From Bradyrhizobium sp. (lineage in GTDB: Bacteria; Pseudomonadota; Alphaproteobacteria; Rhizobiales; Beijerinckiaceae): a stretch of DNA of 64,000 bases. The stretch covers positions 42,959 to 106,958 of the forward strand of contig SSMV01000025.1 in the NCBI GenBank assembly GCA_004799435.1. Direction: 5' to 3'. Shown here in pieces: positions 51,799 to 60,204 of this stretch (positions are counted from its first letter, which is position 1; each line of letters begins with the position of its first letter). The notes beneath the pieces are model-generated. The model was not told where the DNA came from. It worked only from the letters and a program-made list of their open reading frames with translations, and ran no database searches. The translations under genes were made by a program, and so were the position numbers.

Positions 51799-51917
51799 CG
51801 CGGCGAGCCCTCGCTTCGCGCGCCGTCACGGGCGGCGCGCTCTTCGTTTCACGCTATTTTTCCACTCGACAAGTTCGCGCGATTGAATTTCAACTGAGGC
51901 GCGAAATCCAGCCCCGC

Positions 51918-53462
51918 ATGGCCATGTTACACGCCCCGCTTCCGCTGTCAGGACCGGACGATCTCAGGCTCGCCCCTGCGCTCAATCTCCTGTGGGCGGG
52001 CGGGCAGGCCTTCGATTCCGTCGTGATCGCCGAGGCGGCGGCGCTGCTTCACGCGGCGGCCCATGCGGCGGCGGTTCGCTGGCCCGACGTCTATCACGAG
52101 CCGATGCGCACGCGCCTCATCTGCCGCGCCGACGAACGGCCGCCCGCGGCGCTGGTCGAGGCGGCGCAGCAAGCCGGGCTTGAGGTCGACGCCAGCAACG
52201 GCGCGACCGCGACTTGCGATTTGGCGCTGACGGTGGATGCGGACTTCGCCGGGATTTCTGCCACCCTGCCGGCGTTGGTTGCGACAGCCGGCGCGCCGTT
52301 GCAATTCGCGCTCGACGCCGGGGCGGGGCCGCAGCTCGAAGGCGCGCCGCGCCGGCGCATCCTTTCGGCCGCGACGCCCGAGACGGTCGCCGAAAAATTG
52401 CTGTCGCCGCCGCGCCGCGTCGCCGAGCGGCGCAAGCTTGGCGAATATCTTACCGAGGACGCCAGCCGCAACGTTCGCCGTTACGAATATGCGCTGCTGC
52501 TTCGCCTGATCGGCGAACCGGCGGATTCCGCCGCCGGCGCGCCCGACGACGCCTGGGAGCGCGCCGTCGCCTTCAATGCCGGAGCAAGCGTCGATCGTTC
52601 CGCCCCGCTCGCCGCCCTGCGGCGCGAACAAGAGCGCGGCGACGCTCTGGCGCTTGCCTATGGCCGGCTGTGGCGCAGCTCGCTGTCGGCGCGATCCTTG
52701 TTGTTGTTTGCCGCCAATTTCGCGTCCGGCTTCGTCGGCGCGGTGTTTCCCGCCGCCTCGCCAGTGACGCTGCCGCTGCAATTCGGCATGACCGGACTGC
52801 TTTACCTCGATCAGCATCTCGCCAAGCGCAACCGCTGGCGCGCCAAGTGGATCGACTATCGCCGTGTCGCCGAAGTCGCTCGCATCGGCCGTTTCTGCGT
52901 GCTGGCGGGCGTCGCGCCGCCGGTGAGCCCGGATGGCGGCTGGATCGACTGGCGCCTGGAGCGTGTGTTGCGCGCCGCGCCGCCGCCGGCGCCATTGCCC
53001 GAGCGCGATGCGCCAGCTTTTCTCGCCCATCTGAGCGAGGTCGAGATCGACCGTCAGATCGCCTATCACCGCGGCGCCTATCGGCGTTTCCGCCGGCTCG
53101 ACGCGCGGCTGCGCCGCGCTGCACTGACCATCCTGCTCGCCACCATGGCTGTCGGCGCCGGTCTGGCGGTCGTCGCGATCTCAGGTCTGGTGCGCGCGCC
53201 GGTTTCGCTGTTGAGCGCGGTTGGCCTCGCGCTCAGCGCCGGACCGGGCCTGTTCGCCGCGCTCAACGGATTGCGCACTCTTCTCGACGTTCAGCGGCAG
53301 GGCGGGCGCTCGGCGCGCATCGGACTGGCGTTGCGTCGGTTGCGCCGCACGCTCGCCAGCGCGCCGCCCAGCGCGCTCGTCGCGCGCAGCGCCGCCGCGC
53401 GCGCTGCCGAGATCATGCTCGATGACGTCTCCGCCTGGGACAGGGCAATGGAAATCGTCTAA
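51918..53462 (+). CDS. Diverged SLATT-like membrane paralogue of the 50017-51798 protein with degenerate N-terminal SLOG-like region
   Basis: Shared motifs: WxxxWxxxRxxAExxR before TM2, (D/E)xQ(L/I)AYH, C-terminal DD/DLxAWxxAxE; N-terminal CDLALTVDADFAG..ATAGAPLQFALD aligns by eye with SDILIAVWDG..RRGAPIIIVD but lacks GGT. Confidence 0.65.
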   Translation: MAMLHAPLPLSGPDDLRLAPALNLLWAGGQAFDSVVIAEAAALLHAAAHAAAVRWPDVYHEPMRTRLICRADERPPAALVEAAQQAGLEVDASNGATATCDLALTVDADFAGISATLPALVATAGAPLQFALDAGAGPQLEGAPRRRILSAATPETVAEKLLSPPRRVAERRKLGEYLTEDASRNVRRYEYALLLRLIGEPADSAAGAPDDAWERAVAFNAGASVDRSAPLAALRREQERGDALALAYGRLWRSSLSARSLLLFAANFASGFVGAVFPAASPVTLPLQFGMTGLLYLDQHLAKRNRWRAKWIDYRRVAEVARIGRFCVLAGVAPPVSPDGGWIDWRLERVLRAAPPPAPLPERDAPAFLAHLSEVEIDRQIAYHRGAYRRFRRLDARLRRAALTILLATMAVGAGLAVVAISGLVRAPVSLLSAVGLALSAGPGLFAALNGLRTLLDVQRQGGRSARIGLALRRLRRTLASAPPSALVARSAAARAAEIMLDDVSAWDRAMEIV

Positions 53463-53490
53463 CCGTCCCAGCGGCGACAAGGAGGACTGC

Positions 53491-54639
53491 ATGAGCGACC
53501 CGCAGCCGAGCCAAGTCTCCGCCCGCGATCGCCATCTTTTCGCGCCCGGCCCCAAGCGTATTCTGGCGCTCGATGGCGGCGGCGTGCGCGGCGTCGTGGC
53601 GCTGGCCTTCCTCAAACAGATCGAACAGGAGCTGGCCGCCAAAGCCGGACATCCGGTGCGGCTCTGCGATCACTTCGACCTCATCGGCGGCACGTCGACC
53701 GGCGCCATCATCGCCGTCGCTTTGGCGTTGGGTTATCGCGTCGACGCCATCACCGAATTCTATCATCGTCTCGCGCCGCTGGTCTTTCGCTCGCCGATGA
53801 TCAGGCTGCCCGGCTGGAAGGCGATTTTCGACGCCACGGCGCTCGCCAGAGAGCTTGAAACAGTGATGGGCGATCGTCGGCTCGACACCGAGGATCTACA
53901 GACCGGCGTCGGCGTCATCCTCAAACGTCTCGACACCGGCAGCGCCTGGGTGCTGGTCAACAATCCGCGCTCGAAATATTGGGAGACGCCGGCCAATCAG
54001 GACTATATCGGCAACCGTCACTATCGCCTCGCGCAGATCGTTCGCGCCAGCACGGCCGCGCCGCATTATTTCGATCCGCAGGAAATCGCCATCGCCGAAG
54101 GCGTGCAGGGCCTGTTCGTCGACGGCGGCCTGACGCCGCACAACAATCCCGCGCTGGCGCTGTTCCTTGCCGCCTATATTCCGACGACCGGCCTCGGCTG
54201 GGGGACGGGGCCGGACAAACTAACAATTGTCTCGGTCGGCGCCGGCACGTTCCGCGACAGTTTCAAGACGCAGATGCTGAGCGGCGCCGCCTCGGCGCGT
54301 CTGGCGCTCAGGGCGATGATCCAACAGATCGGCGACTCGCAGCAATTGGTGCTCACTCTGATGTCGCTCTTTGGCGAAAGCCCGACGCCCTGGGCGATCA
54401 ACGCCGAACTCGGCGAACTCGGCTCGACGCCGGCGCCGGGCGGCCCGCTGTTTCGCTTCCTGCGCTATGACATCAAGCTCGATCAGGCCTGGCTGCAGGA
54501 GCGCCTGGGCGCCAAGGTCAGCGAGCAGCAAGTCGGCCAGATGCGCCGGCTCGACGACGTGCGCTCGATGCAGAAGCTCGGCGAATTGGCCGCCGAGGCG
54601 GCGCGCCGCCAAGTGAAGACGGAAGACTGGGGCGGCTGA
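53491..54639 (+). CDS. Patatin-like phospholipase (CapV-like catalytic motifs)
   Basis: LALDGGGVRGVVALAFL (oxyanion loop), GGTSTGAII (GXSXG Ser), VDGGLTPHNNPA (DGG Asp); AAGGAGG SD; 28 nt after the upstream ORF. Confidence 0.93.
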   Translation: MSDPQPSQVSARDRHLFAPGPKRILALDGGGVRGVVALAFLKQIEQELAAKAGHPVRLCDHFDLIGGTSTGAIIAVALALGYRVDAITEFYHRLAPLVFRSPMIRLPGWKAIFDATALARELETVMGDRRLDTEDLQTGVGVILKRLDTGSAWVLVNNPRSKYWETPANQDYIGNRHYRLAQIVRASTAAPHYFDPQEIAIAEGVQGLFVDGGLTPHNNPALALFLAAYIPTTGLGWGTGPDKLTIVSVGAGTFRDSFKTQMLSGAASARLALRAMIQQIGDSQQLVLTLMSLFGESPTPWAINAELGELGSTPAPGGPLFRFLRYDIKLDQAWLQERLGAKVSEQQVGQMRRLDDVRSMQKLGELAAEAARRQVKTEDWGG

Positions 54640-54759
54640 GCCCGGCCTTGGCCTTTGCGAAGGCAATTCCCCGGCCTTTTTGCCGACGCAATTCTTTCGC
54701 TGCAATGCAATATAATGAGCTGGCCGCCGATTGCGGCGCGATGCCCTGGAGTTCGATTC

Positions 54760-55545
54760 ATGTCGCTTGCCAAACGTCACGCGCTGGTCACCGGCTCGAC
54801 CAGCGGCATCGGCCTCGCCATCGCCCGCGCGCTCGCCAAGGAAGGCGCCGACGTCGTCATCAACGGCATGGGCGATCCCACCAAGATCGAGGCCGAGCGG
54901 ACGGGAATCGAGAAGGACTTCGGCGTGCGCGCTGTCTTCAACGGCGCCGACATGACCAAGCCAGCCGAAATCGCCGCGATGATCGCCGACGCGCAGACCA
55001 AGCTCGGTTCGCTCGATATCCTCGTCAATAACGCCGGCATTCAGTTCGTCTCGCCGATCGAGACTTTCCCGATCGAGAAATGGGACGCCATTCTGGCGAT
55101 CAATCTCTCTTCCGCCTTTCACGCGATGCGCGCCGCGATTCCCGGCATGAAAACCCAGAAATGGGGGCGCATCGTCTCGACCGCCTCCGCCCATTCTCTG
55201 GTCGCTTCGCCCTTCAAAGCCGCCTATGTGGCGGCCAAACACGGCCTCGCCGGCTTGACCAAGACGGCGGCGCTCGAATTGGCGACCTCCGGCGTCACGG
55301 TCAATTGCATCTCGCCTGGCTATGTCTGGACGCCGCTGGTCGAGAACCAGATTCCCGACACGATGAAGACGCGCGGCCTGACGCGCGAACAGGTGATCAA
55401 CGACGTGCTGCTGGTCGCGCAGCCGACCAAGCAATTCGTCACCGTCGATCAGGTTGCGGCGATGGTCGTCTATCTCTGCTCCGATGCGGCGGCCCAGGTC
55501 ACCGGCGCCAATCTCTCGATGGACGGCGGCTGGACCGCCGCATGA
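54760..55545 (+). CDS. bdhA: 3-hydroxybutyrate dehydrogenase (SDR)
   Basis: HALVTGSTSGIGLAIARALAKEGADVVINGMGD; ASAHSLVASPFKAAYVAAKHGLAGLTKTAALE; TVNCISPGYVWTPLVENQI. Confidence 0.94.
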   Translation: MSLAKRHALVTGSTSGIGLAIARALAKEGADVVINGMGDPTKIEAERTGIEKDFGVRAVFNGADMTKPAEIAAMIADAQTKLGSLDILVNNAGIQFVSPIETFPIEKWDAILAINLSSAFHAMRAAIPGMKTQKWGRIVSTASAHSLVASPFKAAYVAAKHGLAGLTKTAALELATSGVTVNCISPGYVWTPLVENQIPDTMKTRGLTREQVINDVLLVAQPTKQFVTVDQVAAMVVYLCSDAAAQVTGANLSMDGGWTAA

Positions 55546-56576
55546 ATGATTCGCCCAAGACGATCAATCTGGCGCTGCAGGGCGGCGGCTCGCATGGCGC
55601 CTTCACCTGGGGCGCGCTCGACGCCCTGATCGCGGACGAGCGTATCGAGATTGGCGCGATTTCCGGCGCCAGCGCCGGCGCGATGAACGCCGTCGTCTTC
55701 GCCAGCGGCATGCTGGAGGGCGGCCGCGACGCCGCCAGACGCAAACTGCATAATTTTTGGCTGTCGGTCAGCGCTGAGGGGTCACTGACGCCGATCCAGC
55801 GCGGCTTCTACGACGCGTGGTTCGAAGCCTGGCGCGCGGCGCTGCCGCAGGCGGGCGCGATGTGGGACGCGCTCGCGACTTTCGTCAGCCCCTATGACGC
55901 CAATCCGCTCGATCTGAGCCCGTTGCGCGATCATCTCACGCAGCTCGTCGATTTCGACGCGCTGCGTAAGATGCCAGGGCCAAAGATCTTTGTCGCCGCC
56001 ACCAATGTGCACACCGGGCGTGGCGAGGTCTTCCGCCGCGACATATTGACGCCCGATCACATCATGGCCTCGTCCTGTCTGCCGCGCCTCTTTCGCGCAG
56101 TCGACATCGACGGCGAGCCCTATTGGGACGGCGGCTACGCCGGCAATCCGCCGCTCTGGCCGCTGTTCTACGAGACCGATTGCCGCGACACGGTGATCGT
56201 GCAGATCAACCCGGTCGAGCGTCACGCGACGCCGCACACCGCGCAAGAAATCGCCAATCGCGTCAATGAAATCACCTTCAACGCAGCGCTGCTCGGCGAA
56301 TTGCGCGCCGCCGATTTCGTCGCCCGGCTGATCGAAAGGGGTGCGCTGAAGGAAGGCGAGGGCTATCGCCGCGAGCTGCTCCATCGCATCGGCGGCGCCG
56401 GAAAGCTCGAAAGCTTCGGCGCCGCCTCCAAATTCGACGTAACCTGGAGCTTTCTCGTCGCGCTTTGCGAACTCGGGCGGCAGGCGACGCGCGAATGGCT
56501 CGACGAGAATTTCGCCGCCATCGGCGAGCGCTCGACGCTGAACATCGACCAGGCGCTGCGCCGCAAGCCGGCGTGA
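55542..56576 (+). CDS. Patatin-like phospholipase (second, PHB-locus type)
   Basis: NLALQGGGSHGAFTWGALDAL; ISGASAGAMNAVV; WDGGYAGNPPLWPLF; ATGA overlap with bdhA. Confidence 0.94.
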   Translation: MNDSPKTINLALQGGGSHGAFTWGALDALIADERIEIGAISGASAGAMNAVVFASGMLEGGRDAARRKLHNFWLSVSAEGSLTPIQRGFYDAWFEAWRAALPQAGAMWDALATFVSPYDANPLDLSPLRDHLTQLVDFDALRKMPGPKIFVAATNVHTGRGEVFRRDILTPDHIMASSCLPRLFRAVDIDGEPYWDGGYAGNPPLWPLFYETDCRDTVIVQINPVERHATPHTAQEIANRVNEITFNAALLGELRAADFVARLIERGALKEGEGYRRELLHRIGGAGKLESFGAASKFDVTWSFLVALCELGRQATREWLDENFAAIGERSTLNIDQALRRKPA

Positions 56577-56580
56577 CGCT

Positions 56581-57462
56581 TTAGGCCGATAGCGCCGGCT
56601 TGAGCGCGGCGATCGCGTCGCGCAGGCGGATCGGCTTCTGGCCGGTCAGCTTTTCGACGGCATCGGTGACGAGATCGACCTTGCCGGCGCGCGTATTGGC
56701 GTCGAAAGCGACGGTCAATTCGGCGATCGGTTTCGGCAATCCGGCGGCGAGCAAACCAGCGAGCAATTGCTCGTCGTTGACCGAGATAAATTCGATCTTC
56801 TTGTCGAAGACCTCGGCGACGAGCGCGGCGATCTGCCGGGTCGTCAGGAGATCGGGACCGGTGAGGTTGAACACGCCGCCCGGCGCCTTGACCAACGCGG
56901 ACGCCGCGGCGCGCGCCACATCGTCGCGGGCGATGTTGGCGAGTTTGCCCTCGCCGGCGGCGCTATACCACTTGCCGCTCGCGAAGACGCTTGGCAGCGC
57001 GCGCAGGAGATTCTCGACATACCAGGAGACACGCAGGATCGTGTGCGGCAATGCGCTCTTCGCCAGCGCTTGCTCGGTGCCGTAATGGTCGGGCGCGAAG
57101 GGGATCAGCGAGCCCGGCTCGGGATGGGGCATCGAGGTGTAGACGACATGGCCAACCTTGGCGCGCGCCGCCGCTTCGACCGCCGCTGTCTGCTGGCGCA
57201 GACGCCGGCCGGGCGTCAGCACGTCGTCGGTCGAGATGATCAGCAACCGGTCGACGCCCTTGAGCGCCGCGTCGAGCGAGGCGGCGTCGTCGAAATCGAT
57301 CCGCCGCGTCTGGGCGCCCTTTGCGGCAAGAGCGGCGAGTTTCGCCGGATCGCGCGAGGCGGCGATGATCGTGCCGGCCCTGGTCGCCAGCAGATGTTCG
57401 ACCACCCGCCGACCGAGTTGGCCCGAAGCGCCGGTGACGAGGAAGGTCGGAGAGGCGGCCAT
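56581..57462 (-). CDS. NmrA-like/SDR NAD(P)-binding quinone oxidoreductase-type protein (QorB/YtfG-like)
   Basis: FLVTGASGQLGRRVVEHLLATRAGTIIAASRDPAKL; divergent from an HxlR regulator. Confidence 0.9.
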   Translation of the reverse strand: MAASPTFLVTGASGQLGRRVVEHLLATRAGTIIAASRDPAKLAALAAKGAQTRRIDFDDAASLDAALKGVDRLLIISTDDVLTPGRRLRQQTAAVEAAARAKVGHVVYTSMPHPEPGSLIPFAPDHYGTEQALAKSALPHTILRVSWYVENLLRALPSVFASGKWYSAAGEGKLANIARDDVARAAASALVKAPGGVFNLTGPDLLTTRQIAALVAEVFDKKIEFISVNDEQLLAGLLAAGLPKPIAELTVAFDANTRAGKVDLVTDAVEKLTGQKPIRLRDAIAALKPALSA

Positions 57463-57545
57463 CGATTTTCCCTTCAGTCTGACTATTGGTTACGAATTGA
57501 GACCTGCTATAAAGGCGAGAGTGAGGCCTTCGTAAAGAGGGCAGT

Positions 57546-57983
57546 TTGGCGGAAGATAGGCACATGAAGGGAACCAGGGGCGACGGCGGGACGGCCAATC
57601 TCTTTGGCGACGGTCTCAATGGCTGGCGGGCGCGCTATCCCGATCTCGTCAATTGTCCGGTGCGCGGCGTGCTCGACCGGATCAGCGGCAAGTGGCAGAC
57701 GCTGTTGATCGTCGCTTTGAGCGACGGTCCGCGTCGCTTCGGCGAGCTCAAACGTGGGCTGCCCGATATTTCGCAGCGGATGCTGACCCAATCGCTGCGC
57801 GAATTGCAGCGCGACGGACTGGTTGCGCGCCGCGTCTATCCGACCACGCCGCCGAGCGTCGAGTATCGCCTGACCGACCTGGGCCGCTCGCTGATCGCGC
57901 CGCTGGCCGGTCTGATCCGCTGGGCCGAGGAGCGCGCCGAGGCGATCGCCGCCGCGCGTCAGGATTTCGACGCGGCGGCGTGA
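57546..57983 (+). CDS. HxlR-family winged-HTH transcriptional regulator
   Basis: CPVRGVLDRISGKWQTLLIVALSDGPRRFGELKRGLPDISQRMLTQSLRELQRDGLVARRVYPTTPPSVEYRLTDLG; true start may be the internal ATG at 57564. Confidence 0.94.
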   Translation: MAEDRHMKGTRGDGGTANLFGDGLNGWRARYPDLVNCPVRGVLDRISGKWQTLLIVALSDGPRRFGELKRGLPDISQRMLTQSLRELQRDGLVARRVYPTTPPSVEYRLTDLGRSLIAPLAGLIRWAEERAEAIAAARQDFDAAA

Positions 57984-58004
57984 GGTAGCAAAGCCGCGAT
58001 CGGT

Positions 58005-58047
58005 AGCGCGGGCCTCTGCGCCCGCGGCCACGGAGGGCCGCGCCACC
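58005..58047. repeat. Intergenic palindromic repeat, copy 2 (inverted relative to 19727-19771)
   Basis: GTAGCGCGGGCCTCTGCGCCCGCGGCCACGGAGGGCCGCGCCAC. Confidence 0.8.
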
Positions 58048-58071
58048 GGCGTTCCGGTTATACTTGATGCC

Positions 58072-58848
58072 TCACCGATTCTTGAAAACCGGCGGCCGTT
58101 TCTCGGTGAAGGCGCGCATGCCTTCCTTCTGGTCCTCGGTGGAAAAAAGCGCGTGGAACAGCCGCCGCTCGAAGCGCACGCCCTCGGCGAGCGTCGTCTC
58201 ATAGGCGCGATTGACGCTTTCCTTGGCCGCATAGACGGCGGTGGCCGAGAGGTTGGCGATCTGCGCCGCGCTCTTCAACGCCTCGGCGATGAGATCGGCG
58301 GCGGGAACAATGCGCGCGACCAGGCCGGCGCGCTCGGCCTCGGCGGCGTCCATCATGCGTCCGGTCAGGATCATCTCCATCGCCTTGGACTTGCCGACAA
58401 AGCGCGTCAGGCGCTGCGTGCCGCCTGAGCCGGGGATCACGCCAAGCTTGATCTCCGGCTGGCCGAACTTGGCCGTGTCGGCCGCGAGGATGAAGTCGCA
58501 CATCATGGCGATTTCGCAACCGCCGCCCAGCGCGAAACCGGCAACCGCGGCGATGACCGGCTTGCGCATCCGCCCGATGATTTCCCAGCGCGAGATGAGA
58601 TCGCCGAGAAAGACGTCGGCGAAAGTCCTGTCCTGCATTTCCTTGATGTCGGCCCCGGCGGCGAAGGCCTTTTCCGAGCCGGTGAGCACCACCGCGCCGA
58701 TTGCCGGATCGGCCTCGAAGGCGCCAAGCGCGCTATTGAGATCCTCCATCAGCGCCGCGTTGAGCGCGTTGAGCGCCTGAGGCCGGTTGAGCCGGATCAG
58801 GCCGACGCGGCCATGGGTCTCGACGAGAATATTGGCGTAAGTCGTCAC
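58072..58848 (-). CDS. Enoyl-CoA hydratase
   Basis: [78 protein letters not shown] start at 58848. Confidence 0.95.
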   Translation of the reverse strand: MTTYANILVETHGRVGLIRLNRPQALNALNAALMEDLNSALGAFEADPAIGAVVLTGSEKAFAAGADIKEMQDRTFADVFLGDLISRWEIIGRMRKPVIAAVAGFALGGGCEIAMMCDFILAADTAKFGQPEIKLGVIPGSGGTQRLTRFVGKSKAMEMILTGRMMDAAEAERAGLVARIVPAADLIAEALKSAAQIANLSATAVYAAKESVNRAYETTLAEGVRFERRLFHALFSTEDQKEGMRAFTEKRPPVFKNR

Positions 58849-58957
58849 GATGCGCGCCTCCGAGGGGACTTGAGGCGAGCCTAGCGCGTCTTGGCGGCCA
58901 GGCGTAGGGCCGCCGCCATTGACATGCCGGCGCGCCAAACCTTATGAAGCGCGCCGT

Positions 58958-59042
58958 GCCCAGGTGGCGGAATTGGTAGACGCACTGGTTTCAGGTACCA
59001 GCGGTGCAAGCCGTGAAGGTTCGAGTCCTTTCCTGGGCACCA
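58958..59042 (+). tRNA. tRNA-Leu (anticodon CAG)
   Basis: GCCCAGGTGGCGGAATTGGTAGACGCACTGGTTTCAGGTACCAGCGGTGCAAGCCGTGAAGGTTCGAGTCCTTTCCTGGGCACCA; class II tRNA with long variable arm and encoded CCA. Confidence 0.96.
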
Positions 59043-59134
59043 CCATCTGAAAATCGAAGGCGATCCGGAGTAGGCGAAGGATTGCGCCCAAAGGCGAGTA
59101 AGATGGTTCGCAAGCCGCTACCAAGGGTTCCGGC

Positions 59135-59302
59135 GTGAGCAAACCGATTGTCATCGTGCTTTACGTGGCGGCGATGGCCGCCGTCATCGTCGGCGTCGAT
59201 GTCGCCTTCTTCAGAGAGCGATTCTGGGAACGGTTGATCGCCAATATCGGTATCGTCCTCCTGTTCGGCGCCTTCTATCTGAGATTCCTCGCGTCTCCAT
59301 GA
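59135..59302 (+). CDS. 55-aa small membrane protein (GTG start)
   Basis: VSKPIVIVLYVAAMAAVIVGVDVAFFRERFWERLIANIGIVLLFGAFYLRFLASP*; two hydrophobic segments; absent from the ORF track. Confidence 0.65.
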   Translation: MSKPIVIVLYVAAMAAVIVGVDVAFFRERFWERLIANIGIVLLFGAFYLRFLASP

Positions 59303-59430
59303 TCGCTGTGACGGGGCCGCGGCGCGCGAGAGCCTCGAGAAGAAATATTTCCGTCGCCGCGAACCCTTTTGCCTCCACCGGCCCTCTTCATAGTCGGGCC
59401 GCCCGCTTCGGGGCGGTTGGGAGCGCGCCC

Positions 59431-59670
59431 ATGGGCTTCGACAAGAATTGGATCTTCGCCAAGAACCTGCCGACGTGGGAGCGCTTGCTGCGTCTGCTCG
59501 CCGGCGCGGGCGTCATAGGTTACGGATGGCTGGCCGCTCCTTCGACGATCGTCCTCGCGATCGCGATTGCAGCGGGCGCGACCCTGATCGTCACGAGCCT
59601 CGTCGGCTTCTGCCCCGCCTGCGCGATGATTGGCCGGCGCCCGGTCGACAACAACCGGCAACCGCGATGA
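59431..59670 (+). CDS. DUF2892/YgaP-like small membrane protein
   Basis: NLPTWERLLRLLAGAGVIGYGWLAAPSTIVLAIAIAAGATLIVTSLVGFCPACAMIGRRP. Confidence 0.88.
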   Translation: MGFDKNWIFAKNLPTWERLLRLLAGAGVIGYGWLAAPSTIVLAIAIAAGATLIVTSLVGFCPACAMIGRRPVDNNRQPR

Positions 59671-60188
59671 CCGCCGCCTTGCGAATTGAACCCGAGACCA
59701 TCCGCGCGGCGAGCGGCGGCGATCGTGACGCGTTGACGCGCCTTCTGACGCTCGCTCAACCCGATATCCGCCGCTTCGCGCAACGCGCCTGTCACAACTC
59801 AAGCGATATCGACGATGCGGTGCAGGAGGCGCTGTGGCTGCTGGCGCGACGGATTGGCGGCCTGCGCTCGGTCGGCGCCTTCTCGGCCTGGCTCTTCGCC
59901 GTCGTGCGGCGCGAATGTTTGCGGCTCGCGCGGCGCTTTAAGCCCAGCGAAAACTTGGACGATCACGCCGATGCGCTGGTCGCGCAGCGCTCGGACGCCG
60001 ATCTGCGGCTCGATCTCGCCGCCGCGCTTCTTTCGCTGCCCGATCACTATCGCGAAGTCATTCTGATGCGCGACGTCGAGGAACTGACCATCGGTGAAAT
60101 CGCCGCCGCGCTCGCGCTCACCCGCGAGGCGGTGAAGGCGCGACTCCATCGCGCGCGCGGTCTCGTGCGCGAATATCTGATTCAGTGA
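59667..60188 (+). CDS. ECF-type RNA polymerase sigma factor
   Basis: Region 2 DIRRFAQRACHNSSDIDDAVQEALWLLARRI; region 4 LPDHYREVILMRDVEELTIGEIAAALALTREAVKARLHRARGLVREYL; ATGA overlap with upstream gene. Confidence 0.94.
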   Translation: MTAALRIEPETIRAASGGDRDALTRLLTLAQPDIRRFAQRACHNSSDIDDAVQEALWLLARRIGGLRSVGAFSAWLFAVVRRECLRLARRFKPSENLDDHADALVAQRSDADLRLDLAAALLSLPDHYREVILMRDVEELTIGEIAAALALTREAVKARLHRARGLVREYLIQ

Positions 60189-60204
60189 GACGAAAGGCCT
60201 GCCG

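Noticed and set aside
55080-55544. 498-aa ORF start upstream of patatin 2
   Set aside because: The ORF extends through bdhA in another frame; the real start is ATG 55542 overlapping the bdhA stop.
58028-58060. Possible intrinsic terminator beyond HxlR
   Set aside because: No U-tract follows the palindrome; treated as a dispersed repeat instead.
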